DNA of 64,000 nucleotides from Micromonospora sp. HNM0581 (GTDB lineage: Bacteria > Actinomycetota > Actinomycetes > Mycobacteriales > Micromonosporaceae), in the NCBI RefSeq assembly GCF_012726175.1, contig NZ_JAASAD010000016.1:43776-107775 (forward strand), in the 5' to 3' direction. Made by a program: the position numbers and the translations under genes. This document shows, piece by piece, positions 1 to 9,149 of this stretch (its first letter is position 1; every line of letters starts with the position of its first letter). Under the pieces are notes generated by a model, which saw only the letters and a program-made list of their open reading frames with translations, did not search any database and was not told the DNA's origin.

Positions 1-5
1 TGCGG

Positions 6-3000
6 TCAGCCGGGGGTACGCAGCCGGTTCAGCAGCGCCTCCGCGGCAACCCGTTCGCTGCGCTGCTCGGTGGCGTACGCCAACCGGACCACATCCTCGG
101 CACCAGCCTTCGCCTCCGCCGGCCGTCCGCAGGCGGCCAATGCCTCAGCCAGCACACTGGCCGCGATCACCTGGCTACGGACGTCCTCGGCCGGTGCCCG
201 CACCGCCCGACGGGCCCAGTCCAACGCCTGTTCGCGCTGGCCCTGAGCGAGCAGGGCCGAGGAGTAACGCGCCATCGACTGCCGCCGCGAGAAAAGCAGT
301 GCCGGGGTGGTGGCCGCCATCGTGGCGACCGGGGCGAGCAGGCCGACGGCGGTACCGGAGTCGCCCGCCGCCAACCGGGCGGTGGCCAGCAGCACCCGGG
401 GAGCCACCTGTGCCGGTGCCTGCGGATTGTGCGGGTCCACTGTGGTGAGCACCGCCCGCGCGTCCCGCTCGGCGGCGGCCACGTCACCCATCTCCAACGC
501 GACGAAACCGCGTAGGGTGCCGGCCATCCCGGTGAGCAGTGGGTGAGCGGTCCGGTTAGCGTAGGCGAGCGCATCGGTGAGCAGGTCCGCAGCGTGCTCC
601 GGCTCACCCAGTCCACGGGCGACCACGCCCCGGACGACGAGCGCGAAGCCCTGCCCCCAGTCGTCCGACGCGGCAGCGAAGTCCCGGTACGCCCGCCTGG
701 CCTCCCGGTCGGCGTCGACCAGCTCACCCAGCTCGGCGTTGGCGTACGCGTCGACCGCCCGCAAGGTGCCCACCGCCCACGCCTCGCCGACCCGTTCACC
801 GAACGGTAGGAAGATCCTGGCCAGCCGGCGCGCCTCCCGCAGCCGACCGGCGAGCAGCCGGGCGAAGGCGGTGGTACCGCGCAGCCACGCCCGCCCGTAC
901 GGATCCTTCAGCTCGGCGAAGAGCCGGGCAGCCCGGCCGAGCACCGCGTCCGTACCGGCGAAGTCGCCCCGGGTGGTGGTCACCCAGGCCAGGTTCTGCA
1001 ACGACCACGCCTGGCCCCGGCGGTCCTGCACGGCGAGGCTCACCTGGTACGCGGCCGCGAGCCGGCTACTGGCCTGGCTGAGCCGGCCGACCAGAAAGTC
1101 GGCCATACCCAGCCGACGCATCGCCGAGGCACGCAGGGTGGGCAGCTCGGCGTCGTCGGCCACCTGAAGCGCCTCCCGCCAGTAGGACTCGGCCCGTCGT
1201 AGGTCACCCATCACCTGCTGGGCCTGCCCGGCGAGCAGCAGGGCGCTGGCCCGCGTCGCCGGATCTCCCGCATTCGCGGCGATCTTCTCGGCCGACGCGA
1301 GCGCATCAGCGGCCCGCCCGACCTGAAGCAGTGCCCGGGCGTGCGCCACCCGGTCGATCGCGGGGATCCCGTCACGTGCCAGCTCGGTGGCGCGTTCGGC
1401 GTACTCGACGGCGAGCGCGGGTTCCCCCGCGTGCAGCGCCCGGCGGGTGGCCCGGCCGAGCGCCGCCACACCCAGTGGGACGACCGCACGCGCTGACGCG
1501 TCCGGTCGTAGCGTGACCGCGTCAGCCAACGTGGTGGCCCGCTCGACGTGCTCGGCCACGAAGTCGTCCCGGGCCGCCTCCGGGAAACCACCCGGACCGC
1601 TCGGGCCGGCGACCTCGGTCTCCGGAGCCGCCCAGCGCGCGAGCGCGGCATGCCGTTCCGCCAGCTCCGCCTTGCTGATGCCGGAGTAGGAGGCCTCCCG
1701 CATCAACGGGGTGGCGAAGGCGTAGCCGCTGCGGGTGCGGTGCAGCATCCTGCGCTGCAGTAGTTCCTCCACGGCCCGTTCCAGCTCGACGGCGGCGACG
1801 GCGGCCGGTCGACCGTCCCGACCGGTGCGCTGCTCCCGCAGCGCCTGAAGCGCACCGTCCGGCACGGTGTCGCCGACCACCGCGGCGTCCCGCAGTACCG
1901 AACGGGCCTCGGCGGGCAGGGCATCGATCCGGGCGGCGAGCACCGCCGCGAGGTCCCGGGAGAGCAGTCGGCTGCCGAGCGAGCCGGGCGCCAGCCGCCA
2001 GCTGTTGCGTGGCCCCACGGTGAGCGCGCCACGCTCCATCAGCAGGGTGACCAGTTCCGCCAGGTAGAAGGGGTTGCCCTGGGCGGTGGCGAGCAGCCGG
2101 TCGGCGTCGGGCTGGGGAAGCCGTCCCCCGCCGAGATAGCTGGTCAGTAGCCGGGCCGCGTCGGCACCTCGCAGCGGTGGCAGGGGCTGCACCTCGGCGT
2201 CGGAGACCCGGGCCAGTGTGCCGGCGGTACGGACCAGCTCGGGCCGTCCGAGCAGCAGCACCAGCACCGGCCCGGTGAGCCGGGACAGGGTGACCTCCAG
2301 CGCGCCCATGGTCTCTGCGGTGGCGTCGTGCAGATCGTCGACGAGCACCACCAGCGGTGCTTCGTCGGCGAGTGCGCTGAGCAGGTCGGCCACCGCGTTG
2401 GGCACCGCATCGGCGTCGGCCGGCGGCTGGGTGCTGCTCCACTCGCCCTGGTCCGTCGGGCCGCCACTGGGCAGCTCCGCGTACCCGAGCAGAGCGAGCA
2501 GTTGATCTGTGGCGACCGGAGCCGGATCCGTGCGGGTACGACTGAGTCGTTGCCCGAGCCGGCGCAGCCGCTCCTCCACGGCCGCCCGGGTCACCGCGGT
2601 CGCGGTGTCGTTGGGTAACCCCGTCGCGGCACGTACCAGATCGGCGAGGGGAGCCAACCGGCGACGCTCACCGAACGCCGCGCAGCGCACCGACAGGACC
2701 CGGGCGCCGGTGTGCGCTGCGTACCGACCGGCGCCGACGTCGTAGCCGGCGGCGAGCCGTTCCACCTCGGCGGCGAAACGGGACTTGCCGATGCCCGCCT
2801 CGGCGGTCATCAGCAGCACCCGTGGCTCGGTACGGTCGATCACCTCGGCGAGTCGGCCGGCGACCCGACCGATCTCGGTCTCCCGGCCCACGAACGGTGC
2901 CTCGTCGCCCAGCCCTGAGCGGGTGCCGGGGGCATCCAACAGGCCGAGCAGCTCGTACGCCTCGACCGGTTCGCGCTTGCCCTTGAGCCGCAACGGGCGC

Positions 3001-3581
3001 AACGCCCGCCAGCTCGCCACGTGCCGGGTCGCCGCGGCGGTACGCCCACCCGCGTAGACCGCGCCGACGGCGGCGGCGTCGGCCAGCCGGGCGGCGGTGT
3101 TCACCGTGTCGCCGATGACGGTGTACTCGATGGCGGCCTGGATGCCGGCGATCACGTCGCCGGTGTTCAGCCCGACCCGCAGTCCCAGTGGCGCACCGCC
3201 GCCCCGCTCGTCGTCGAGCACCCGACGGACCGCCCGTTGCATGGACAACGCGGCGCGTACCGCCCGCTCGGCGTCGTCCTCGTGAGCCACCGGGGCACCG
3301 AAGACCGCCATGATGCCGTCACCGGTCAGCTTGTCCACGTGCCCGCCGAAGGTCTTGACCGCCCCCGCCAGCGCGGCCAGCACCCGGTCGGTGACCGCAC
3401 CGACCCGTTCCGGGTCGAGATCCTCCGACCACGAGGTGAAATCGGACAGGTCACCGAAGAGCACGGTCACCACTCGGCGCTCGGCGGCGGGCAGGGTCGC
3501 GGCGGCCGGCAGCGCGGCTCCGCAGCTGTGGCAGAACCGGGCGCCGGGCACGGCGACGGTTCCGCACACCGGGCAGGTCAC
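6..3581 (-). CDS. Adenylate/guanylate cyclase-AAA ATPase-TPR regulatory protein
   Basis: Predicted signalling protein of 1191 aa that joins a class III nucleotide cyclase to a STAND/LuxR-type ATPase and TPR repeats. In order: N-terminal zinc ribbon (Cys 3, 6, 17, 20); cyclase domain about 36-210 with the metal aspartates in FGDLSDF (D44) and KLTGDGIMAVFG; ATPase with FVGRETEIG and Walker A AEAGIGKS near 265 and Walker B LVVLVDDLHD; then a long alpha-helical TPR-like region to the end. The GTG start at 3581 overlaps the stop of the metallo-hydrolase by 4 nt (GTGA), so the two are translationally coupled; an in-frame start at 3668 lies inside the upstream gene and is less likely. Product (cAMP or other) and ligand cannot be read from sequence. 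Confidence 0.9.
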   Translation of the reverse strand: MTCPVCGTVAVPGARFCHSCGAALPAAATLPAAERRVVTVLFGDLSDFTSWSEDLDPERVGAVTDRVLAALAGAVKTFGGHVDKLTGDGIMAVFGAPVAHEDDAERAVRAALSMQRAVRRVLDDERGGGAPLGLRVGLNTGDVIAGIQAAIEYTVIGDTVNTAARLADAAAVGAVYAGGRTAAATRHVASWRALRPLRLKGKREPVEAYELLGLLDAPGTRSGLGDEAPFVGRETEIGRVAGRLAEVIDRTEPRVLLMTAEAGIGKSRFAAEVERLAAGYDVGAGRYAAHTGARVLSVRCAAFGERRRLAPLADLVRAATGLPNDTATAVTRAAVEERLRRLGQRLSRTRTDPAPVATDQLLALLGYAELPSGGPTDQGEWSSTQPPADADAVPNAVADLLSALADEAPLVVLVDDLHDATAETMGALEVTLSRLTGPVLVLLLGRPELVRTAGTLARVSDAEVQPLPPLRGADAARLLTSYLGGGRLPQPDADRLLATAQGNPFYLAELVTLLMERGALTVGPRNSWRLAPGSLGSRLLSRDLAAVLAARIDALPAEARSVLRDAAVVGDTVPDGALQALREQRTGRDGRPAAVAAVELERAVEELLQRRMLHRTRSGYAFATPLMREASYSGISKAELAERHAALARWAAPETEVAGPSGPGGFPEAARDDFVAEHVERATTLADAVTLRPDASARAVVPLGVAALGRATRRALHAGEPALAVEYAERATELARDGIPAIDRVAHARALLQVGRAADALASAEKIAANAGDPATRASALLLAGQAQQVMGDLRRAESYWREALQVADDAELPTLRASAMRRLGMADFLVGRLSQASSRLAAAYQVSLAVQDRRGQAWSLQNLAWVTTTRGDFAGTDAVLGRAARLFAELKDPYGRAWLRGTTAFARLLAGRLREARRLARIFLPFGERVGEAWAVGTLRAVDAYANAELGELVDADREARRAYRDFAAASDDWGQGFALVVRGVVARGLGEPEHAADLLTDALAYANRTAHPLLTGMAGTLRGFVALEMGDVAAAERDARAVLTTVDPHNPQAPAQVAPRVLLATARLAAGDSGTAVGLLAPVATMAATTPALLFSRRQSMARYSSALLAQGQREQALDWARRAVRAPAEDVRSQVIAASVLAEALAACGRPAEAKAGAEDVVRLAYATEQRSERVAAEALLNRLRTPG

Positions 3582-4405
3582 GCTGGACCCAACCTCGCGT
3601 CGCCGCCGTCGGATTCCCGGCCCAGGTATTCGAGCTGGGCACGTACCGACCATTCCGCCGCCCACCACAGCGACCGGTCCACGTCGGCGTAGACGATGGC
3701 GACGACCTCGGCCGCGGTCCGCGCGCCAGTGGCCAGTGCCGTCCGGACCTGCTCCAGGCGGGCACGGCGGTGGGCGAGGTAGGAGTCGGCGGCGGCCCCG
3801 CAGTCGGCCAGCGCCGGGCCGTGCCCCGGCAACACCGGCACGCCCCGGTACGCCGAGAGCAACTCCAGACTGTTCAGGTAGTCGCCGAGGTGACCATCCG
3901 GATGTGCCACGACTGTGGTCCCCCGGCCGAGGATCGTGTCACCGGTGAGGACCACCCGCTGACCGTCCCGCTCGACGAGGAAGCAGAGCGAGTCGGCGGT
4001 GTGCCCGGGGGTGGCGAGCAGATCGATGCTGAGGCCGGGAACGCCCAGGTCACGCCCTGAACCGGCAGGTGGCGTACCGCCGATGGTGTGTGCCGGGTCG
4101 GCGGCCACGACGTCCACCCCGCCGAGCAGTTCGTGCAGGCGCGCCGAGCCTTCGGTGTGGTCCGGGTGGCCATGGGTGATCAGCACCGACCCGATCGGCC
4201 CCTGCGCGACGATCGCCGCGAGGTGTGCCTCGTCAGCCGGCCCCGGGTCGACCACCACGGCCGGCTCGCCGGGCCGCGCCCGCAGCAGCCAGGTGTTGGT
4301 GCCGTCCAGCGTCATCGGCCCCGGGTTCGGTGCCCGCAGCAGGGTGACCCAGTCCGGCAGTTCGCTGGCGAGGGCGGTCACCGCCCCCGTCACATGCCCT
4401 CCCAT
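3578..4405 (-). CDS. Metallo-beta-lactamase fold hydrolase (LACTB2-like)
   Basis: MBL-fold hydrolase of 275 aa. The metal site THGHPDH (HxHxDH), the later GHT in the TPGHTADSLCF segment, the Asp of LTGDTILG and the final His of LPGHGPAL are all present, so a binuclear metal centre is expected. Opening residues LRAPNPGPMTLDGTNTW are typical of actinobacterial LACTB2-like proteins; substrate is unknown. ATG at 4405 was chosen; an in-frame GTG at 4435 would add 10 residues, overlapping the preceding inverted repeat region. The downstream cyclase gene overlaps by 4 nt, so both are probably one transcript. Confidence 0.88.
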   Translation of the reverse strand: MGGHVTGAVTALASELPDWVTLLRAPNPGPMTLDGTNTWLLRARPGEPAVVVDPGPADEAHLAAIVAQGPIGSVLITHGHPDHTEGSARLHELLGGVDVVAADPAHTIGGTPPAGSGRDLGVPGLSIDLLATPGHTADSLCFLVERDGQRVVLTGDTILGRGTTVVAHPDGHLGDYLNSLELLSAYRGVPVLPGHGPALADCGAAADSYLAHRRARLEQVRTALATGARTAAEVVAIVYADVDRSLWWAAEWSVRAQLEYLGRESDGGDARLGPA

Positions 4406-4439
4406 GGCTGCGATCGTACGACTCCGCGGACGCACCCCC

Positions 4440-4511
4440 GCGATCTTGCAGTCCCGGTCCCCGATTCGTCCTCGTCAGGGGCCTTCGTCCGGCCGGAAAC
4501 TGCAAGATCGC
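4440..4511. repeat. REP-like inverted repeat with perfect 13-bp arms
   Basis: GCGATCTTGCAGT at 4440-4452 and its exact reverse complement ACTGCAAGATCGC at 4499-4511, separated by 46 bp. It sits just after the RidA gene and upstream of the MBL gene, both on the minus strand. It could fold as a long-loop hairpin and act as a terminator or spacer. A second element of similar design lies at 47826-47883. Dispersed repeat status is inferred. Confidence 0.6.
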
Positions 4512-4516
4512 AGCGG

Positions 4517-4978
4517 TCAGGAGACCTCGACGATCACCTCGACCTCGACCGGCGCGTCCAACGGGAGTTCCGCGACGCCGACAGCGGACCGGGCATGCCG
4601 TCCCGCCTCGCCGAAGACGGTGCCGAGCAGGTCCGAGGCACCGTTGATGACCCCGGGTTGCCCGGTGAAGCCGGTCGCGCTGGCGACGAAGCCGGTCAGC
4701 TTCACGACCTTGACGACGTTCTCCAGGCCGACAAGCGAGTCGATCGCGGCGAGGGCGTTGAGTGCGCAGCGCTGGGCCAACTGCTTGGCCTGCTCGGCGG
4801 AGACGCCAGCGCCGACCTTACCGGTGGCCAGGAGCTTGCCCTCGGCCGTCGGCAGTTGCCCGGAGACGTACACGTGCTGCCCGGACTGCACCGCCGGCAG
4901 GTAGCTCGCTACCGGGGGCACCACCTCCGGCAACTCCAGACCGAGTTCCGCGAGCCTGGCGTGGGGTCCGTTGTTCAC
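4517..4978 (-). CDS. RidA family (YjgF/YER057c/UK114) protein
   Basis: Small 153-aa protein of the RidA superfamily, whose best-studied members hydrolyse reactive enamine/imine intermediates of amino-acid metabolism in the cytoplasm. Family features seen: VYVSGQLPT in the first third and a C-terminal PVEVEVIVEV strand. The central Arg that binds the carboxylate in canonical RidA is not obvious, and the long N-terminal stretch (HARLAELGLELPEVVPP) matches the subgroup found beside DUF4177 genes in actinobacteria, so the reaction may differ. GTG start; 4 nt after the stop of the DUF4177 gene, hence co-transcribed with it. Confidence 0.88.
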   Translation of the reverse strand: MNNGPHARLAELGLELPEVVPPVASYLPAVQSGQHVYVSGQLPTAEGKLLATGKVGAGVSAEQAKQLAQRCALNALAAIDSLVGLENVVKVVKLTGFVASATGFTGQPGVINGASDLLGTVFGEAGRHARSAVGVAELPLDAPVEVEVIVEVS

Positions 4979-4982
4979 GACG

Positions 4983-5138
4983 TCACGCCTTCGGGCGCTT
5001 CAGGTAGGCGACCAGTTGCTCCGGGTTCGGCCCCGGAACGACGGAGACCAGTTCCCAGCCGTCCTCACCCCAGTTGTCGAGGATCTGCTTGGTCGCGTGG
5101 ACCAGCAACGGAACGGTGGCGTATTCCCATTTCTGCAT
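4983..5138 (-). CDS. DUF4177 small protein (51 aa)
   Basis: Short gene with the DUF4177 pattern: MQKWEYATV at the start, GEDGWELVSVVPG in the middle and VAYLKRPKA at the end. Function of the family is unknown. Reading from ATG at 5138 gives 51 codons and a TGA at 4985-4983; a purine-rich stretch (GAGGGAG) lies upstream. It ends 4 nt before the RidA start, and DUF4177/RidA pairing is common in actinobacteria, which supports it as a genuine gene. Confidence 0.82.
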   Translation of the reverse strand: MQKWEYATVPLLVHATKQILDNWGEDGWELVSVVPGPNPEQLVAYLKRPKA

Positions 5139-5182
5139 CGGTGGAGGGCTCCCTCGGTGGCGTGAACACTTCGGGACACAGC

Positions 5183-5677
5183 CTACGGTCCACCGGCCGG
5201 TCGAGGCGCGGGACGCTGCTCAACCTCGGGCCGGTGTTCGGGTGCGGCCCGCTGCTCGGGCGCTGTCGGCAGTTCACCACAGGGACCGGCGTGCTCGTAG
5301 GGCTGGGGGCAGCGCGTGCGGTCCGGCAGCAGCAGGTCGCAGAAGACCCGGTGCCGGTTGTTCTGGTCGTCGGCGGTCGACACCTCCGTCTCGCCGGCGT
5401 CGAGTTCGAGCAGGAAGTTCAGCGAGGTGGCCAGCCGACCGGCCAACGCCGTGGCGGCAGCCAGATCGGTCACCCGGATGGGTAGGTGGATGACGTACCC
5501 GGGGCCGTCCTCCTCCCGCCCACCAGCCGGCTCGGCACTCGTGACCGGCTCGACGTAACGCCGGTACGGCCGTTCGTTGATCGGCCGCCCGCCGGGGGAG
5601 TCTCCGCCCGCCGTCCGGCTGCCCCGCCGCGGCCCGACGGGGAACTGTGCTCGGGGGGTGTTGTCCGTGTCACGCAT
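5183..5677 (-). CDS. Conserved hypothetical protein, cysteine-containing
   Basis: Unrecognised 164-aa cytoplasmic-looking protein. The N-terminal third is rich in Gly, Arg and Pro and probably disordered; residues about 60-110 hold a predicted alpha/beta core (PGYVIHLPIRVTDLAAATALAGRL); the C-terminal part has the Cys pattern FCDLLLPDRTRC and AGPCG, then a charged tail. The start at ATG 5677 was chosen because a clear ribosome site (CGGAGG) precedes it by 6 nt; the longer reading from 5719 lacks one. No function proposed. Confidence 0.65.
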   Translation of the reverse strand: MRDTDNTPRAQFPVGPRRGSRTAGGDSPGGRPINERPYRRYVEPVTSAEPAGGREEDGPGYVIHLPIRVTDLAAATALAGRLATSLNFLLELDAGETEVSTADDQNNRHRVFCDLLLPDRTRCPQPYEHAGPCGELPTAPEQRAAPEHRPEVEQRPAPRPAGGP

Positions 5678-6001
5678 GCACTGCCTCCGGGCGTCGTACC
5701 TGGTCACGGCGCCGCTCACCGGTCCGGTCCCATCCGCCCGGCCCGGACCGGGGCGTGCCGGAGCGACCGTAGGACCGGTGCACCGATCGCATCAACAGGA
5801 CGCGCACGCCTGATCGCCTTCGGTCACATTTGCGACACCAGAACAGCCGAAAGCTGATGGTCATCGCAGGATCAGACACACCGGGCTGTCCGCGGCGGTA
5901 CCGCGGACCGCTACCCTTCCCGTCTGGACGGGCGCCCGGCCCGGCCACCCGATCCCGCGCACACCGCCGGTACGTGGTGCTGCGCCGCACCCGGGGGGAC
6001 C
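5678..6001. promoter_or_regulatory. Divergent intergenic region with a short palindrome
   Basis: 324 bp between two divergent genes, so promoters for both are expected. GTCCGCGG (5888-5895) and CCGCGGAC (5901-5908) form an 8-bp inverted repeat with a 5-nt gap, which may be a hairpin or binding site. No gene is seen here. Confidence 0.35.
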
Positions 6002-6577
6002 ATGACCCAGCCACCCGCAGGCGACCCGACCGGCCCCACCGACCTCCCGCCGACTAGGTCCTCGCCATCGGCCTCCGGCGGCACGCCGCCGGAGGAGGCC
6101 GGGTACCGGCCGCAGCACTCACCGGCCCAGTCGCCGCGTCGGCGTGGACCGCTGTTGGCCTCGCTCACGCTGGTCGTGGTGCTGCTGCTCTGCGCCGGAG
6201 GCGGAGTGGCCGCTTTCCTCACCCTGCGCGACACCGAATCAGGTGAGGGCGCACCGGATCCGTCGGTGGCGGTCGACGACTTCCTGACCGCGATCTACCA
6301 GGAGCGGGATGCTGTCAGGGCGTCGGGGCTGGTCTGCACCGCCGCACGCGACCCGGAAAAGATCCGGGCCAAGGTGGCCGAGGTGGAAGAGTACGTCTCG
6401 ACATACCGGAGCCCCCGGTTCCGCTGGGACACCCCGACGGTGGACAACGAGACCGGCGACCGGGCGACAGTCACCACCACCGTGACCGTGACCACCGCTG
6501 ACGAGAAGATCGCCGACCAGGACCTGCGCTTCACGGTGATCCGCAAGACCGGCTGGTGGGTCTGCGACGTCGCCTGA
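6002..6577 (+). CDS. Single-pass membrane protein with extracytoplasmic DUF4878/Rv0361-like domain
   Basis: 191-aa protein: Pro/Ser-rich cytoplasmic N terminus (1-48), one membrane helix (about 49-75), then an external domain of about 115 aa that starts SVAVDDFLTAIYQERD and ends KTGWWVCDVA. This resembles the lumazine-binding/SnoaL-like external domains of small actinobacterial membrane proteins such as Rv0361. Two Cys (LVCTAA and WVCDVA) could form a disulfide. Role unknown. It precedes the ArsA-like pair by only 26 bp, but that pair has its own leaderless promoter. Confidence 0.7.
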   Translation: MTQPPAGDPTGPTDLPPTRSSPSASGGTPPEEAGYRPQHSPAQSPRRRGPLLASLTLVVVLLLCAGGGVAAFLTLRDTESGEGAPDPSVAVDDFLTAIYQERDAVRASGLVCTAARDPEKIRAKVAEVEEYVSTYRSPRFRWDTPTVDNETGDRATVTTTVTVTTADEKIADQDLRFTVIRKTGWWVCDVA

Positions 6578-6603
6578 GCACTCCGGATGGATAGGCTCGA
6601 CGG

Positions 6604-7581
6604 GTGGGAGCAGCGCAGCGACCGACTGACCGGACCGGCATCGACTGGTCTGCCCGACTGCACGTGGTGACCGGCAAGGGCGGCACGGGCAAGACCAGCG
6701 TTGCCGCCGCATTGGCCCTGGGGCTGGCCGGCGGTGGGCGACGCACCCTGCTGGTGGAGGTGGAGGGGCGGCAGGGCATCTCGCAGCTCTTCGGCACCGA
6801 CCCGCTGCCGTACGCCGAACGACCTCTGGCCGACGCGCCCGGCGGCGGGCGGGTGTCCGCGCTGGCGGTCGACGCCGAGGAGGCGCTGCTCGAATACCTC
6901 GACATGTTCTACAAACTTGGCGCCGCAGGCCGGGCACTACGCAAGTTCGGGGCGATCGACTTCGCCACCACGATCGCTCCGGGTCTGCGTGACGTACTGC
7001 TCACCGGCAAGGTCAAGGAGGCCACCACCCGCACGGTCGACAAGCGGCGAGTGTACGACGCGGTGGTGCTCGACGCACCGCCCACCGGCCGGATCGGGCG
7101 GTTTCTGAACGTCACCGCCGAAACCGCCCGGCTGGCCAAGATCGGGCCGATCAAGACGCAGAGCGAGGGGGTGTCCGCGCTGCTGCGCTCACCGATGACG
7201 GCGGTGCACGTGGTGACCCTGTTGGAGGAGATGCCGGTCCAGGAGACCGTCGACGCGATCGCCGAACTGACCTCGCTGGGTTTCGGGGTGGGCCGGGTCA
7301 TCGTCAACGGGACCCGGGCACCGCTGCCTGCCGGCGGCTTGGTCACCGAGGCGGCGTTGGCGCGGGGCCTGCGTGCGGCGGGGCTACCGGCCGGCGAGGA
7401 AGTCGTCACCGGCCTGCGCGACGAGGCGCGGGATCTGATCATCCGCCGGGATCTCGAGGATTCGCTCCGCACGGATCTCGCGGAGTTGGGTGTGCCCCTC
7501 GTCGAGTTGCCCCTGCTGCCCGACGGGGTGGACCGGGCCGGTTTGGAGACGCTCTCCGCCGCGCTGGTCCACGGCGCCTGA
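6604..7581 (+). CDS. ArsA/Get3-like ATPase, first of pair
   Basis: 325-aa cytosolic P-loop ATPase of the ArsA/GET3 group. Deviant Walker A GKGGTGKT at about 24-31, switch-like VVLDAPPTGRIGRF, and C-terminal NGTRAP typical of the family. It corresponds by position to Rv3679 of M. tuberculosis, which works as a heteromer with its neighbour Rv3680. No arsenite Cys triad is evident, so arsenic efflux is unlikely. GTG start at 6604 is preceded by TAGGCT with a 6-nt gap and no Shine-Dalgarno site, which suggests a leaderless mRNA. Confidence 0.88.
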   Translation: MGAAQRPTDRTGIDWSARLHVVTGKGGTGKTSVAAALALGLAGGGRRTLLVEVEGRQGISQLFGTDPLPYAERPLADAPGGGRVSALAVDAEEALLEYLDMFYKLGAAGRALRKFGAIDFATTIAPGLRDVLLTGKVKEATTRTVDKRRVYDAVVLDAPPTGRIGRFLNVTAETARLAKIGPIKTQSEGVSALLRSPMTAVHVVTLLEEMPVQETVDAIAELTSLGFGVGRVIVNGTRAPLPAGGLVTEAALARGLRAAGLPAGEEVVTGLRDEARDLIIRRDLEDSLRTDLAELGVPLVELPLLPDGVDRAGLETLSAALVHGA

Positions 7582-7635
7582 CCCACACCTCGCCTCGGCC
7601 CGGCGCGGAGCCGGTCGGCCCGATACGCTCGATTG

Positions 7636-8784
7636 GTGCCTTCCGACAACGCCGCGCCGCCGCTGGACGTCGACCGGATCCTGGCTGACCCGGGTGTCCG
7701 GATCGTGGTCTGCTGCGGTGCTGGCGGAGTCGGCAAGACGACCACTGCTGCCGCGCTCGCACTGCGCGCCGCCGAACAGCACGGCCGCCGCACGGTGGTG
7801 CTCACCATCGACCCGGCGCGGCGGCTGGCTCAGTCCCTCGGCCTGACCGAGCTGGACAATACGCCACGACAGGTCAAGGGAATCGACGTCGAGGGGAGCG
7901 GCGGCGAACTGCACGCCATGATGCTCGACATGAAGCGCACCTTCGACGACGTGGTGTTGACGCACACCGATCCGGCGAAGGCGGCAGAGATTTTCGCCAA
8001 CCCGTTCTACCAGGCTATGAGCTCCACGTTCGCCGGCACGCAGGAGTACATGGCGATGGAGAAGCTCGGCCAGTTGCACGCGCGTGGCGAGTGGGACCTG
8101 ATCGTGGTGGACACCCCTCCGTCCCGCTCGGCCCTCGACTTCCTCGACGCGCCAGCCCGGTTGTCGCGGTTTCTCGACGGGCGGATGCTGCGGCTGCTGC
8201 TGGCTCCGGCGCGTACCGGCGGTCGCAGCATGTTCAGCTTGGTCACGGCGTCCTTCGGGATGTTCTCCCGGGTGGTGCAGAAGGTGATCGGCACGCAGCT
8301 GCTGACTGACCTGTCGGGTTTCGTCGCCGCACTCGACTCGATGTTCGGCGGGTTCCGGCAGCGCGCCGAACAGACGTACCGCATCCTGCAGGCGCGCGAA
8401 ACGGCCTTCCTGCTGGTCGCGGCCCCGGAGCCGGACGCGGTCCGGGAGGCCGCCTATTTCGCCGGTCGGCTGCGGGCGGAGAAGATGCCGCTCGCCGGGC
8501 TGGTGCTCAACCGGGTGCACCAGCCGACGGTGGTGGGGCTGGGCGCGCCCGAGAGCCGCGCCGCCGCTGACCGGTTGGCCGCAGCCGGTGGCCACGAGGG
8601 CACCGTCGAGGTGTTGCGCGCACACGCCGCCCTGGCCGAGCAGGCGGTCCGCGAGCAGCGGGTGGCGGCACGGTTCGTCGAGGCGTTTCCGCAGGTGCCG
8701 TCGGTGTCGGTGACAGCGCAGCCCGCCGACGTGCACGACGTCGACGGGCTGCGGACGATCGCGGCGGCGGTCAGCCGGCGCTGA
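7636..8784 (+). CDS. ArsA/Get3-like ATPase, second of pair
   Basis: 382-aa partner of the preceding ATPase, by position equivalent to Rv3680. Walker A GAGGVGKT at 28-35, LTIDPARRLA (switch I region), VVDTPPSRSALDFLD (switch II region). Middle segment is longer than in the first ATPase and carries hydrophobic methionine-containing stretches, compatible with a client-binding groove. GTG at 7636 was chosen: TACGCT lies 6 nt upstream, repeating the leaderless promoter arrangement of the first gene, so each ATPase may have its own transcript. Confidence 0.88.
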   Translation: MPSDNAAPPLDVDRILADPGVRIVVCCGAGGVGKTTTAAALALRAAEQHGRRTVVLTIDPARRLAQSLGLTELDNTPRQVKGIDVEGSGGELHAMMLDMKRTFDDVVLTHTDPAKAAEIFANPFYQAMSSTFAGTQEYMAMEKLGQLHARGEWDLIVVDTPPSRSALDFLDAPARLSRFLDGRMLRLLLAPARTGGRSMFSLVTASFGMFSRVVQKVIGTQLLTDLSGFVAALDSMFGGFRQRAEQTYRILQARETAFLLVAAPEPDAVREAAYFAGRLRAEKMPLAGLVLNRVHQPTVVGLGAPESRAAADRLAAAGGHEGTVEVLRAHAALAEQAVREQRVAARFVEAFPQVPSVSVTAQPADVHDVDGLRTIAAAVSRR

Positions 8785-8828
8785 CCGACGGTCGTCCGGC
8801 GTGAGCCGCGGCCGACCGTGCCGGTTGC

Positions 8829-9149
8829 TCAGTTGCCGGCCACGGCCAGGATCTTGTCCTTGCCGGCCTTGTCCTTGGCGTTCTTCTTCATCGCCGCCTC
8901 GAACATTTTGCGCCAGCTGGTGACCTGGGGGTGGCGACGCAGCAGCGCGCGACGTTCCCGTTCGGTCATGCCGCCCCACACACCGAACTCGATCCGGTTG
9001 TCCAGCGCGTCGGCCAGGCATTCGTACCGAACTGGGCAGCTCCGGCAGATCCGCTTGGCCACGTTCTGTTCGGCGCCCTGTACGAACAACGCGTCCGGGT
9101 CCCCGTTCTGACACGCCGCCAACGACGGCCAGTCAGTGATCATGCCCAT
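8829..9149 (-). CDS. wblA: WhiB-family iron-sulfur transcriptional regulator (WblA/WhiB4 type)
   Basis: 106-aa WhiB protein with the four cluster cysteines at 13, 35, 38 and 44 (C-x21-C-x2-C-x5-C) and the G-V-W-G-G turn at 56-60, followed by a basic C-terminal tail (MKKNAKDKAGKDK) that should contact DNA. These proteins bind a [4Fe-4S] cluster and control development, redox response or antibiotic production. Location between the ArsA-like pair and ponA2 matches wblA of Streptomyces and whiB4 of Mycobacterium. A strong ribosome site (AAGGGGGG) precedes ATG 9149. Confidence 0.92.
   Translation of the reverse strand: MGMITDWPSLAACQNGDPDALFVQGAEQNVAKRICRSCPVRYECLADALDNRIEFGVWGGMTERERRALLRRHPQVTSWRKMFEAAMKKNAKDKAGKDKILAVAGN

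Noticed and set aside
6604..8784. Arsenic resistance operon suggested by ArsA-like ATPases
   Set aside because: No arsB, arsC, arsR or Cys-rich arsenite site; the pair matches the conserved Rv3679-Rv3680 type instead.
7384..9114. 576-aa open frame on the minus strand
   Set aside because: Antisense to both ArsA-like ATPase genes and partly to wblA in another frame; shadow.
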